From NCBI GenBank assembly GCA_007844125.1, contig CM017556.1, forward strand, positions 19,212,110 to 19,276,109: a DNA stretch of 64,000 bases. Direction: 5' to 3'. Positions 11,103 through 22,600 of this stretch are shown piece by piece (the stretch's first letter is position 1; the number at the start of each line of letters is the position of its first letter). Made by a program: the position numbers and the translations under genes. The DNA is from Sinonovacula constricta. Lineage: Eukaryota > Mollusca > Bivalvia > Cardiida > Solecurtidae. A model generated the notes under the pieces. That model made no database searches, had not been told where the DNA came from, and saw only the letters and a list, made by a program, of their open reading frames with translations.

Positions 11103-13016
11103 CTGTGTGATAGAGACAGTGGGAGTGGTGATATAGGGTTGTGTGGAAAAGATGTAACATTTGGAGGAACAGTTAGTGCCTAATAAAAGAATTCTAAACT
11201 TTTGTTAAGATGGCAAAATTTTTGGTATAATCATTTGTCTTTATTTTATTACAGCAATTAAAGAGTGAAAATGTGTGTGCCAATGAGGACATTTAAGGTA
11301 TAAGATTAAATTAATCAATATTGTAATTATAATCAAAGGACTGATTAAATCTTTTTGTAATTTAAGATTTGCTAGTGATTTAATCAGACTTAAATATACT
11401 CTAAACACATAAACATTATTTTAAACTCTTAACTCAATCAATATGTTGATATATGACTGTGGCTGCAATATATTGAATTTAATGTTCATAGACAGTATCT
11501 ACCACAAAATTTAAGTATTGTAATAAACATAAATATATATTAAAAATTAGAATGAGAGAAATATGAGGGGGTAATAAAACACTGAAATACACAAAAATGG
11601 GTGTTGTGCACAACACAAAAACAGCTCTCACAGAAAGAAAATAATAACTTATATTATAATTGCATCAACTACATGTATAAAAAGCATGTCAGCTGAAATC
11701 ATAATTGCCAAATTATGGGTAAACATGCATAACTAGGGTTATGCAAAAACACAACAATGTATCAGATCGCAGGCTGATAGGAAAAAATATGGCCCCAAAT
11801 TAATGTTAATACATTTCATTATATGGTCCATTTGTTCTATATTTTTCGTTAGTTTATTGTTCATTTGCTCCATTCTCTCTTTTACAGGTATGGGACTTAT
11901 GTTTAGACTAAAGTTCAATCTCTACACCAGATAACAAGGAAGTGAAATGGTCCATACAATGAGTGTGAACTGCAAAATTAGTTGCAGGGCTCCTGGTTAA
12001 GTCGCCTGTGTGGTTCTTCCCTAAATTCCACTTGACTTGAGATTTGTTGACGGTTCTACCCAGATTTGTCTCCAATCTTCCATTACTAGCAATCCACATA
12101 ATAAGCATAATCATATCTTTGTGGCCTATATAAAGATATGTGTATACCTTGCAGCTTTGTTGTACTAAAGCATTGTAAGACAGAGTTTCTTTCTAACTGG
12201 ACTTCCAAGAGCAAAGTCAGAAGCCTGAACATTATTACACAGAAAGTGACATGGCATTGTAATACATAATGTCCACTGCAAGTGTGTGATTCAGTCAAAA
12301 CATATAGTATTGATCTCTTACAGCTGATGTTGTAGCTGTATGACAGGAAGTCTGGCATAACTACAGTGAGATCATTCCAATACAGTCAAGACAATACACA
12401 CAGTCTCACTATAACACCATAAACCACTGGAGGCAACAGCAGCAGGCCTGTATCTGCAGCAACAATAGGATTTCATCTTGGCACTATATCTGTACATTTC
12501 ACTGACATAATAATTGTAATAAACATTGTAGGACACAATCCCTCATAGATACAATCCCTCACATAAGTTTTCTAAAGTGGGCAAATGCTGAAAAGTAATA
12601 AAACTAAAACATCAAAGTTTAATTTTTACATGTGTTATTCTGAGTATAATTTTGAGGTTTACCTCTTGTAGCCAAATAAAACAGCATTCAAAGTGTGGAA
12701 AATTAACAGGTTTTTTTTAATGTCTGTCTGCCATGGAAAATTTATACAAGGAATATGCTAAAATAAATGGAAGGGATTTTGTCCAGGAGGGATTTTGCCC
12801 ATCCACTGCAATCAATAAAAGCAATTAGATATGACAGACCCCAGACAAAAAATCAGGGTTGTATAAAGACAAACTATAGGTTAAGTGGAAGATGTAGAAA
12901 GTTTCAGCCTAGCCAAGGAACCCACACAATGTTGGGCTAAAGGCTTATGGACAGGTGACTTAAACTGCTTCGTCAAAGACAACCTTAGAGAGTGGAAGGG
13001 TCAACTGTACATGTAC

Positions 13017-13247
13017 TTGTAGTAGAAGCAACAGTAGAATTAACAGTAGTAGCAGATGCAACAGACATATAAACAGTGGTTTCCACAGCAATAGTAGAAC
13101 CAACAGTAGTAGTAGTAGCAATGAAAGAGTCAACTGTAGTAGTAGTAGCAACAGTAAACAGCAGTAGCTGATGCAACAGAAAATAACAATAGCTGCAGAA
13201 TTTACAGCAGCAGCCATGGTAGAATCAACAGCAGCAACAGTAGAAGT
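13017..13247. repeat. Degenerate AGT/AGC/ACA trinucleotide repeat
   Basis: About 230 bp built of shuffled AGT, AGC and AAC triplets such as AGTAGTAGTAGCAACAGTA. The reverse strand gives Leu-, Thr- and Val-rich apparent ORFs that are compositional, not coding. Confidence 0.8.
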
Positions 13248-13565
13248 ATGATTGGTACCACTTGTTGTTTCTGCTAATTTTCACCATGCCTACATGTATG
13301 TACCTAACAGTCATATGCCTGCTGTATCTGATATCAATAGTTGTGCATATAATAGCACAAGACCTCAGAAAGAGACCTTTACCATGTATATATACCTAAG
13401 AGTCATACCAACATACATCATGTCAACCACTTCAGTATCAGAACTAACAGTACAGAGGAATATAATTATTGTTGTACAATAATAACATTTAGCTTAGAGC
13501 TTTTTGGTTACCAGTACAAATATATATAAAAGAACATTTAAAAATAAGTTTTTGTGTGCTGGAAC

Positions 13566-13600
13566 ATATATATATATATATATAGATATATAGATATATG
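13566..13600. repeat. TA/GATA microsatellite
   Basis: A run of TA dinucleotides passes into GATATATAGATATA. Confidence 0.85.
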
Positions 13601-14263
13601 TGTGTAGGAAAAGATGACAATCATAGCAAAACATGTCTCAGCACATAAGTCTATGCCACTTAATTGTCTTTTTACTAAGCACTAGTTGTGATGATTTCTG
13701 AACTAGGTGCATGTCCTGCATGTCATTTAACTATAAAACACTGAAATATACCTGTAGGAATGTAACTAATGTGAGCAACACAATAAATACAATCAGAGTG
13801 GGCAAAAACAACACCTGCAGCAACATGATCTTGTCTTGTGGACATGTAAATGAAATAAAAGGCAGAGAGAAGGCATATTTATATGGCATAAATCATTGGA
13901 CAAGGGCATCTGCATGAAACACAAAAAGCATGCACAAAACATTGTATGTTGTGAAGAGAACAACAGCTTGTAGGATCCTCCATGGGTGTCATCCTTTTTA
14001 TATATTGTAGTAAAATTAAGAAAATGTTATTATTCTAATATGTGATTGAATATGAGATGGAAAAAAATGTTTCTAGGCATCAGCTTCATGCTCTTTATGT
14101 GAAACATTGCTTGCTGTCTTACTAGTAAAACAATCATTAGGGAAGTTCCCCAATTAGTTTAAGATCATCTTTTTAATAACTTGGCATGCATAACAAACTG
14201 TAACGTCTATGAAAAATTAAAAAAGTGGCTTTTAGTATTAATTTGTCGATATACGTGTACTAT

Positions 14264-15252
14264 CAGGGGTTGACACTAACACTATTTTAACACATGGTCC
14301 AAAGGACTAGTAAATCAGACTTTTAACCAGTCCTTCTCAAAATCAACCATTCCCCCTGCTGGTGTAATGAAATAAATTTCCTCATGATTCCTCAACAAAT
14401 TATTGTCCATAACCTAACAACAGTCAGACACTAATTCTTAAGACAAATCAGCAAATCACTCCATAACACTTACAAGCTCTCTAAAAATTGTTTCTATATA
14501 TGTCTTTGTTACTGTTATCTTAAAACCTACTCCCAACATTTTTTTTCCCCACAGACAGCAGATATTTCAAAACACAAAAGTCAATAAAGTACTTGAAGAA
14601 AAATAGCTGATTTAATTTTAGGGTCATTTTCAGCCTAAATATAAGAAAACAAAGAGGGATTTGCCAACATTTTGCGGATACTGTGCAGTGAAATTTTTAT
14701 CATAATAGCACAGGGGCACTTATGAGGTGACCAGGGACTGAACCTCGCTGGTCCATAATGCTGACACCGACGAGTCAGGCGTATTGCTGTCCCCTTAGAC
14801 CCGAGCGTTAGGAGGGAAGCCACTACTACCAACTTTAAAGTCTTTGGTTTGACCCGGCCAGGGTTTGAACAGGCGATCTCATGATCCGCAAGCTGACGCT
14901 CTACCATTTGAGGTATTGTGGCTGGTGAGGACAAAAAGGTAAACATCCCTATCAGAATCCACCCAAACATTGCTCCAACTAGGAACTAGGATCAGAATCC
15001 AGTCAAACATCCCTCCAACTTTTGATCATGAGGTTATATTAGACATGATTTCTGGGCTTCAGTTAAGTCTCACAATTCTTACAGAATTGCTCTATATGTT
15101 AATGGAATATTTACATTTGAAAATACTTTGACTTATTTTCCACAAGCCTTATAAACTGTTCAGAATTAAGACAATATCTTGTGTATTCCAGGTGTTCTTT
15201 TAGAGATTTTAGTGGCCTCGAAACAACAGGCCAGTGTTAGTGTCAAACCCTG
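14264..15252. mobile_element. Non-autonomous DNA transposon with 20-bp TIRs and 5-bp target duplication
   Basis: The left end CAGGGGTTGACACTAACACT is inverted at 15233-15252 with one mismatch. Both sides are flanked by ACTAT (14259-14263 and 15253-15257), a perfect 5-bp target-site duplication. The 989-bp interior has no transposase. CAGGG-type ends with 5-bp duplications are known in hAT-related (hAT5-like) families, but the superfamily call is inference. A SINE (14640-14925) is nested inside, so the transposon inserted first. Confidence 0.8.
14640..14925 (-). mobile_element. SINE with two tRNA-like B boxes, nested in a DNA transposon
   Basis: On the minus strand it has an A-box-like TACCTCAAATGG (14915-14904) and a mutated B box (14881-14871), then the CCAAAGACTTTAAAGTTGG body shared with the 6.1-kb copy. 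An extra segment of about 75 bp with a second B box GGTTCAGTCCC (14744-14734) follows, then the common 3' body. The 6.1-kb copy lacks the extra segment. Confidence 0.7.
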
Positions 15253-16009
15253 ACTATAGACTATAACTGTCAACATGCTGGAGTTTTGAAATAAAAAAAA
15301 ATTATATAAGAGACAAAAAAAATTATATAAACTATTTTACATGAAATATAATTTTAAAGGCGAGAGAAACACCCAGAGAGTACCTGTCTTTGGCTTACAT
15401 TATACTTCAGACTACGCCGTCTGATAGTCATCTGTTGACGCAGCATTAATGGACAAACATTCAATTACTTTTTAATTAATGAGCTAATTAAAAGTGGGTG
15501 GTGGATGAGATGAATGATATAATATAATTTTATATGAAATGATGACAAAAAAAATTCAGTACAAGAAGTGTTTAACAGTCCACTTAAAAGAAATATAGAA
15601 AGGTTACATTGAAATGAAAAATAATTAAGTTACATCTTATATAGATGTAATGTTTACAGAGTAACAGATAAGGATTAAGTGTGAATTGAGTATTACCCCA
15701 CTACTTTGAAATTAATTGAGTACCAATAAGTATTATTGAGTACCATGCGTCACATTACTCACTTACACTGAGATCAACTGAGTACCCAGGGCCTATTGCA
15801 TTAAGTGTTTTAAGAAATCGCTGGCTGAAGTTATCCGGAAATATCGCCAAAGTTATTTTGCAATTAATTACAGTATGCAGGAAAAACATGAGTGGTTGCA
15901 TTATTTAATTCTAACTTTGATTAAACTCTTTTTAAAAAAAATAATCGGCAAATATCTATAATTCTTCCAAAATCATGTTTCAGCAGTAACCAGCTTGTTA
16001 TGAATATTA

Positions 16010-16145
16010 ATGTGCGCGCGACGTTATGAGGAATAAGCCAATGAAACTTGAGCGCACCTGCAACTGGCAGCCTCGATTTGATTTTATGAATGAAAGTAAC
16101 GAAGTAGTCGATGACGTAGTGTCTGTTAAGCATGCGCTCAATGAT
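16010..16145. promoter_or_regulatory. CpG-dense intronic patch with CCAAT box
   Basis: In a CpG-poor intron this stretch contains GCGCGCGACGTT, GAGCGCACC, TCGATGACGTAG and GCATGCGC, with a CCAAT box (AAGCCAATGAAA) at about 16036. It could be an internal promoter for a short MAP7 isoform in either direction, or part of a transposon beginning near 15790 (GGGCCTATTGCATTAAG). No matching inverted end was found. Low confidence in function. Confidence 0.35.
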
Positions 16146-16740
16146 TTTAGTTTTACTGAATTGGCAGGTTCTCCATTACTGTTTTCACCCTTACGCAACC
16201 AAATGATTTTTAAATGAGTAATGGATGTTTAAATTGACTTTTGTAACTCACCACCCCACATTTTAAATGCGTAAATGGCCGTTTGGAATTGCGAATTTAT
16301 GCACCTTATCTGTTGCTCTGGTTTAAATGATTTAAACTGATAAAGAAAAAATAATAAGTTTTTTTTTACGTCAGGTAGGGAATATTTCAGTTATAATGAT
16401 CTATGGGTATATATCCAATTTAAAATTGGTAGTGACTGCTTACAAATGACTAACTGCAAGCATTAATCTTTATATTTAGTTAACAAGGCATTTGTTTATA
16501 TCTAGATATAACTATTATGATAACATACACATGTTATTTTCTAGGTACACTTCAGTTAGTAGTATTATGTTACATTTGTACTTGTGTATACAATATTGTT
16601 TCTTGACCATATGTTTACTTTGGTATGTATTCATATTCACTAGGCATAAGTGTGCATTTTAACCAATATAAAAACCTTTTTTTTTTTCAAGCACCAAGAT
16701 AAATAACAAAGCAACATAGAGATGTGTTCATATTTCAAAC

Positions 16741-16793
16741 ATGTACGTGAATAATAATTTAACAATAAACATGTACGTGTATAATAATTTAAC
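16741..16793 (+). repeat. 30-bp tandem duplication
   Basis: ATGTACGTG(A/T)ATAATAATTTAAC occurs at 16741 and again at 16771. Confidence 0.85.
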
Positions 16794-17126
16794 AAAATAT
16801 ACAAGAAACTTTATAAACTGCACTGTATAGACTTTAAGCAAATTATGTTTTGTCTGAGATCGATATTCATGTACTGAGGAAGTTGTGGTTATGTTGGCTA
16901 CCTTCTTTCTTATGTCCAGGTAGAATTACTGATGCAAATCCCGATATACTGACATGTATAATTGATTCAGTTTTACTTGTACATGTCTGAAATATCCATT
17001 GCTGTCAGGGTATATTGAATAATATCACACTTCCGTAGCAGTAACTCAAGAAAGACACCCCAACTGTTTGAAACATAGGGGCTCCAAACAAGGGACATAA
17101 ATCTGCCAGTCACCATGGGAACTAAC

Positions 17127-17177
17127 CTTGCGTGGTGGAGGCACAGGGGCCTCCACAAACAAACTACGCTTTACGAC
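17127..17177 (-). CDS. MAP7: MAP7-family gene, 17-codon cassette exon with SH3-ligand motif
   Basis: A 51-nt exon, phase 0 at both ends, lying between exon 7 (ends phase 0) and the next exon (starts phase 0). The acceptor is CAATTTACAG|GTC and the donor is CGCAAG|GTTAGT. It encodes VVKRSLFVEAPVPPPRK. PVPPPR fits the class II SH3-ligand pattern PxxPx[RK]. It is too short for ordinary ORF detection and is supported by splice sites, open frame and phase, not by homology. Inclusion is probably regulated, as is usual for such small symmetric exons. Confidence 0.65.
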
Positions 17178-17854
17178 CTGTAAATTGGGTACACACACAT
17201 GACAAAGGCTTGCAATTTGACAAGACAATGGACAGTTCAAAGTCGGTCTATCAAGTTTGTAGAAAATAAATTATCCTATTAAATATTGAATCACATGGTG
17301 AGAATTTTATCAGGAAAATGTTGTTGCTTTTTTGGTTTCTTTTTGTTTTGTTTGCTTATGAACACTTTAGCTAGTGATAAATTCACTCCAAATAGTAAAA
17401 GCAAATACATACAAACTTGTAGAAAAAGAGGAACTGCCCATTTGTCTGGTACACACATGCAAATAGATCATGCCTAGTAACATTTATTTTACTCAAGCAT
17501 CACTTTAAAAAAGATTTTAAGACACAATCCTGTCGGAACTCCTTTTTGATAAGGAGTGCATTGTAATACAATTTTTTATGACTGATCTAATAACATATTT
17601 TATAAACATAATCATGTTCTTTATATAGATGATATTTGGAGAAAAAAGTGTGTGAGTCCTTATTTCATATTACTGTTATCAAATAAATAATGTATTTGAG
17701 CAATATTTACATGTAAAACCGCCTCCTAAAGTTATGCAAAAGGCATTAAGTAAACAAGATTTTAAATCTTAACTAGTTCATATTGATAAAAAACATACCT
17801 CTGTTACCACATTTAATAAAAAAAAAAGAAAAAAAAATACACATTAAATTATAC
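17178..17854. other. Intron
   Basis: AT-rich, nothing else recognised. Confidence 0.7.
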
Positions 17855-18118
17855 CTTCACAGGTGATGACTTTGTTTCTGCGGGGACCACTTCTTTCTTC
17901 TCGGTAGGTGATGCCTTCTTTGGAACGGCCATCCTCTCGATGAATGACCTTGACATTCGAACTGGTACTTTCTCCTTGGCCTCATCTCTTGTCTCTGACT
18001 TGCTCATTCGCTCCCGTGCCTCCCTTTCCTTCTCCTTTCTCTCTTCCTGCTTTTTCTTCACTTCCTGTCTCCGTTCCTCAATCTTCTTTCTGTCATAGGG
18101 GCGTGGCAATGTGGCAGC
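17855..18118 (-). CDS. MAP7: MAP7-family gene, exon 7 (central charged helix and basic linker)
   Basis: It encodes residues 355-442. After AATLPRPYDRKK comes a short Glu/Lys/Arg helix of about 45 residues (EERRQEVKKKQEERKEKERE). A basic Ser/Pro stretch with VRMSRSFIERMAVPKK and a Lys/Glu/Pro end follow. The helix could be an extra microtubule contact, since family linkers are known to add lattice affinity; that is inference. The acceptor is GTAACAG|GCT and the donor is GAAG|GTATAA. Phase 0-0, 264 nt, so it can be skipped without a frameshift. Confidence 0.92.
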
Positions 18119-18395
18119 CTGTTACATGGAAATAACAAAAGTTTTTTTGAGTTATCACAATTTAACTGTTTGTTTTATTAATTCACTATGTTCTAAATTG
18201 TATGTTTTCAAAGTGGTATAGCTTAGTTAACAGCAATATAGGGACATAGTATGGCCAAGTGGCTTTGATCGAACAAGTGATGACATATATGTGGTTAAAT
18301 GAAACTTCAGGACTCACATACATACAGCATACTAACAAAGTTAATTACAATATTTTTAAAAAGTTACAGATCACTAAATGATTTACAACATGTAC

Positions 18396-18451
18396 CTTTC
18401 CATCTGCCTTGTCTTCCTCTTTCCTCACTGAAGGCCTATTTCTGCTGGCAT
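18396..18451 (-). CDS. MAP7: MAP7-family gene, exon 6 (short linker exon)
   Basis: A 56-nt exon encoding residues 336-354 (DASRNRPSVRKEEDKADGK, with the first codon shared with exon 5). The acceptor is AATGCAG|AT and the donor is AAAG|GTACAT. It is recognised because it converts the phase-1 end of exon 5 to the phase-0 start of exon 7 and is open throughout. It is highly charged, without a motif. Confidence 0.85.
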
Positions 18452-19408
18452 CTGCATTATAGAAGCAGGTAAAAGTCAGTAAAGTAACGTACATTAAACG
18501 CTTGAAACTTTCTTTGGTGAATCTTCAAATCTCTTCTAAATGCTGGAGCTATAGAATTCAACCAGAAATAAAAAAAATATGGCTACCTCTGATGATAGTT
18601 TTAGACTTGTCTTTTCCTTTAAGACTCATCATGCTATGTTTATCAGTAAAACAAAAGTTGCTAAAACTTACAAGCAAAATAATACATTGGTAAGTACTCT
18701 GCTACAAATACTGTAGATTCTGAGGAGACATGTACTCAAGGGAATTTTGTAAACTGAGATCTGCTCTGTTTGCATAGGCCTGATCAAATCAGGCTTAGCT
18801 GTCTAAATAACAGATATATGTTCAAAACAACCATTTGATGAATTAGTTAAATGCTCAGCAATAAGTAGTGGATCTTATATTAACATGCTCATATGTAAGG
18901 CACGTGTAGCTGAGCAGTTAGAGGCACTGACTTGTTTCTCCTCAGCCCTTACCCTAGCTGGTTTGAGTCCCAGTTGGGCCAAGATTTTTTCTGTGGGGAA
19001 ATCTTCCAGCTTACATGTAATGTGCCGGTGATTCTATCCTAATGTGCGTGTGGTTATACTTCAATAATATGCTGGATGTCACCAATGTGATTACAAACGT
19101 GTAGGTGTGATGTAACAAAATGCAAAAGAACCATACAAACATGCTCATGGTTTCCTTTGTTAATAAAGTAAAGGTATTCTTCCATCACTTGAAACACAAC
19201 TATTTTAACTTCTGATCATATCATATTATAGCAATACAAACTACCTTAAAGGTTAAATAATTGGGCCATAAATACCAAATTAACAAAGGTAGAAAATGTT
19301 TCAAGTGGGGGAGGCTGCTTCAGTGATCTCTTGACCAAGTGGCCTTTGTTGGAGAAACTTAAATATAGCAAATACACCAAAAAGTCCTAATTACTTAAAC
19401 CTTCTTAC
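18452..19408. other. Intron carrying a plus-strand SINE
   Basis: Apart from the SINE at about 18898-19130, nothing is recognised. Confidence 0.65.
18898..19130 (+). mobile_element. SINE (tRNA-Ser/Leu-like head), plus strand
   Basis: The A box region TAGCTGAGCAGTTAGAGGCA lies at 18907-18926 and the B box GGTTTGAGTCC at 18960-18970. A body with TCTGTGGGGAAATCTTCCAG follows, then a tail including TGTGCCGGTGATTCTATCC. The head and first body part match the 58.27- and 1.76-kb copies. The 3' end is approximate. Confidence 0.7.
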
Positions 19409-19648
19409 CTCTTGGACTCCTGTCAGTGCTCTTGCTTCGAGAAGACTTCGGAGTGTGAGACTCCACCTGGACAAAACTGGGCATGGATGTTGCCACACTG
19501 GATGGCCTTGGTTTCCGTGGTGATGACCTTGTGGGATCTCTCATCTTGACCCCCGAAGAGCTCAGACTGACTGAACTCTTATGTCTAGTGGGGGGTGCGG
19601 ACGCTACAATAGAGCGACCAAGCCTGTTTTCGGGGATGGTATTCAGGG
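19409..19648 (-). CDS. MAP7: MAP7-family gene, exon 5 (basic Ser/Pro linker)
   Basis: It encodes residues 256-335 plus one base: LNTIPENRLGRSIVASAPP, then a Ser/Arg/Pro-rich run including RDPTRSSPRKPRPSS and SSRSKSTDRSPRG. Several Ser-Pro and Thr-Pro pairs are candidate proline-directed kinase sites, and such sites regulate MAP7 binding. The acceptor is chosen as AACAG|CCCTG because it gives the phase needed by exon 4. The pyrimidine tract is weak, so the upstream boundary is the least secure part. The donor is AGAG|GTAAGA. Symmetric phase 1-1. Confidence 0.85.
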
Positions 19649-22600
19649 CTGTTTGTGGGTCCAAAGTTATGGGTCAAGGTCAATGAGGGGTTAACAGGTG
19701 CCCATGATTGTCCATGATGGTGCAAGATGGCATTGTGTACGAGGGTGCATTTAAGATGTGTTGTTGTTTAATTTTTTTTTATTTGTGTACAATACAGATG
19801 GTGCATTTTTTTATTGACAGGGGGTTTATTTTTGGAGCCAAGAAATGGGAATGGAAAAGGGGTTATTTCATGGCATAATTGCAGATTTTGGGGGTTTTGG
19901 TTATTTAGGGAAAAGGTATGTTCCAGCCAATGTATTAGAATCAGGACAAGCAGGATTTAATGGCAGGTGTAATTTACCAGCCAAAAAGATTCGATTTAAT
20001 AGCAGTTGTGTTTACAATGGGCCAAAAAGGTGGGGTTAAATTGAAGTTGTAATTTACATTTAGTCAAACAGGTGGGAATTGCAGTTGTAATTTTCATTGA
20101 TTTACGGTAGAGGTTCCAGGTTGGTCGATTGTAGCCAGGGGATAATGGGAAGTGGGAGAAAAAAGAGAAAGAAAAAACTGAATTAGGTTTTATGGTCACA
20201 TTATTTTCAAATTGTACCAACAATTAAAGCTGTTTTCCCACAAGAACCTCCACCACTGAGTGTATGCAGACTGGTTATATGGCTATAAGAGAGTACAGTT
20301 CAGTTTTGGGATATACAGTTTAAGTTATAGAGTACATGGCCGAGTAGATAGTTTGGGGAAGTTTATAGGGGAAAGCATGCATTGGACTTCTGATATACAG
20401 GAAGTTAGAAAATTTAGAAGGGTATCTAAACAGTTATGTATATTGGTTATTTGGGAAGATGTTTCTTTTAAAGAAGGAGAGGATCCTGTTTCCATATGGA
20501 CCAACAAAACAAACATATAAAGGTATATAAAAGGATATATACAGGACTAGAACACTGAAGGGAAGGCGCTGGACGATAAGGGCGTGTTTATATTGAAGCA
20601 GTTTTTTAAGATAACATAGAAGTTAATCAGCAAAGCTTACAAGACTTTTCTTGGAATATTATAAGTTAACATAGATGTTGGTATACCATGTATTAGTATT
20701 GAGTTTCGCTTTGATTTTTCTGTTGTTTGCGATCATCACCATATTTTATTAATTGATGTTGGAACAATACCAATTATGGTAAATGTTATGGGTAGTTATG
20801 CAAATTGCTTGATAAAATGGTGCTTATAAGTTTATGGATAAAACTGAAAGTATTTCATTCAAGTGTAAGGTGTATGAATATTGTTTGTTTTTTTGTTTTC
20901 TTTTTTGGCTGTGAAATCATTCAAGCTAGAGTCATGCCACACGCAGCTTTGTAGAATCTAAGGATGATAGTTACATGTTCCATTGTGTTTGTTTAATGTG
21001 TTACATTAGATAATTTTGTCATTACATGATTACAAGCATACAACTTGGTTATAGTTAGTTTTGTAGTTTTTATGCACATAAATGCAACAGAAATATGAAC
21101 ATACATGCATCATCAGTTGGGATACAATAACATGCATGAATAATAAAATTAAAAAGCAAATATATAAATAAAGCAGCCAACTGAAGCAGAATATATGGAA
21201 TATAGCATGCATAGTCAAGGTTTGTCTTTGACACCTGCACATTAAGAAATATGCATCCCTCAGTTGACTGTGTGTACTTTATTCATACACACAGTTTTGC
21301 TTTGGAATACACATATTCTTTTAAAGTTTTATATTTTTGAATAGTTACTCAGTAACTATATCAACAGGCATAAATTATTTTGGAAAGAGTTCATAGAACA
21401 AACAGTTAGGCAGTTATTGCCTTTCCTCAAAGCCTTGTTTCCGAGACAAACCTTTTGCAATGAACAGTTTATAACAATATAATCAAAATAAAACAAATAT
21501 CCTATGCATGCATTAATGTTGTATTACAAAAATAAACAAATACTTAATTTAATTAATCACAGAAAATCATACCCTATGAAATATTGATCTTTTAATGGTA
21601 TACTTTATTTTATATTGAGGAAACAGACAAGAGCCTTGCAGTAAGTGCTCTATGACTCAACACTGTAACTGCTCATGGCTGAATCAATATATCTGATATA
21701 CATGTCTTAACACACAGGCTGTCTGCTGCACTGACTCTTTCTCCATTTAATGCTCAATTATTTTTTTTTCAAACTCAAATTATTTTCTATACATGCTGTC
21801 TTTTAAAATTGTAGCCTAATGCTTTACTATGCAGTATTAAATTACCCAATTTATATGGGTTTTTTTATTAGATTAAATAATCAACAAATGTAGTACTGCC
21901 ATAACTATACAAGCATGTCATCAACACTTAACACTGTATCACACCCAGTCACATTAGCCTAACATTAGAACAACAAGTCCTGACATCCCTCTCTAAAAAC
22001 GTATGTCAAGGTCAATGTTTGTTTCATCAATCTCCTGACCCTAATTTCAACAATCTGCTGCATGTCATATGCCATTTGAGCCAGTGCTGGAACAAACTTT
22101 ATAAGCTGAACAAAACTTATGGAATCTTAATCATTCGCCATCTTACAAATGTTTCAGACGGTATGGACCAATAGTCAAACCCAAATACTCCCATGCTTGA
22201 GAACAATCCCCTATAGATTCATATGTTACATCCCTGGAACTGCCCACGTCTTAAAAGGTGAGCTCAAACCTGTGACCTCCCACAAGCAGAGCCATACATA
22301 GACATACATATGAAATGTAATACTAATTTTCAGCATTCTGTATTTGTTAATAACCTCAACTATATTTGAGTCATCTTCTTACATCTCCATGACAAGGTGT
22401 CAAGATATTGTTTGAGGCTCAGCAACAAACAATCCATATCGTGATCAGACAGTTCCCAGTGAGAGCTGGCTGATCTGGCTCTACACATACTGCCTTTGCC
22501 TGATCAATAAGTACAGTGCAGGACAAGAGGTAAAGAACAAATGAACAAGAAAACCAGCCTAGTCTGATGTCTCACCGAGAGCAGCATGTATGCATTTATA

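Larger units (their letters stand above)
11103..17126. other. Six-kilobase intron of the MAP7-family gene
   Basis: It holds a trinucleotide-like degenerate repeat (13017-13247), a TA-type microsatellite (13566-13600), a TIR transposon with nested SINE (14264-15252), a CpG-dense patch (16010-16145) and a 30-bp duplication (16741-16793). Elsewhere (11.1-12.9, 13.6-14.2, 15.3-15.8 and 16.2-16.7 kb) I see only AT-rich unique-looking sequence. Confidence 0.6.

Noticed and set aside
12960..13217. Leu-rich ORF resembling membrane segments
   Set aside because: The hydrophobicity arises from the degenerate trinucleotide repeat.
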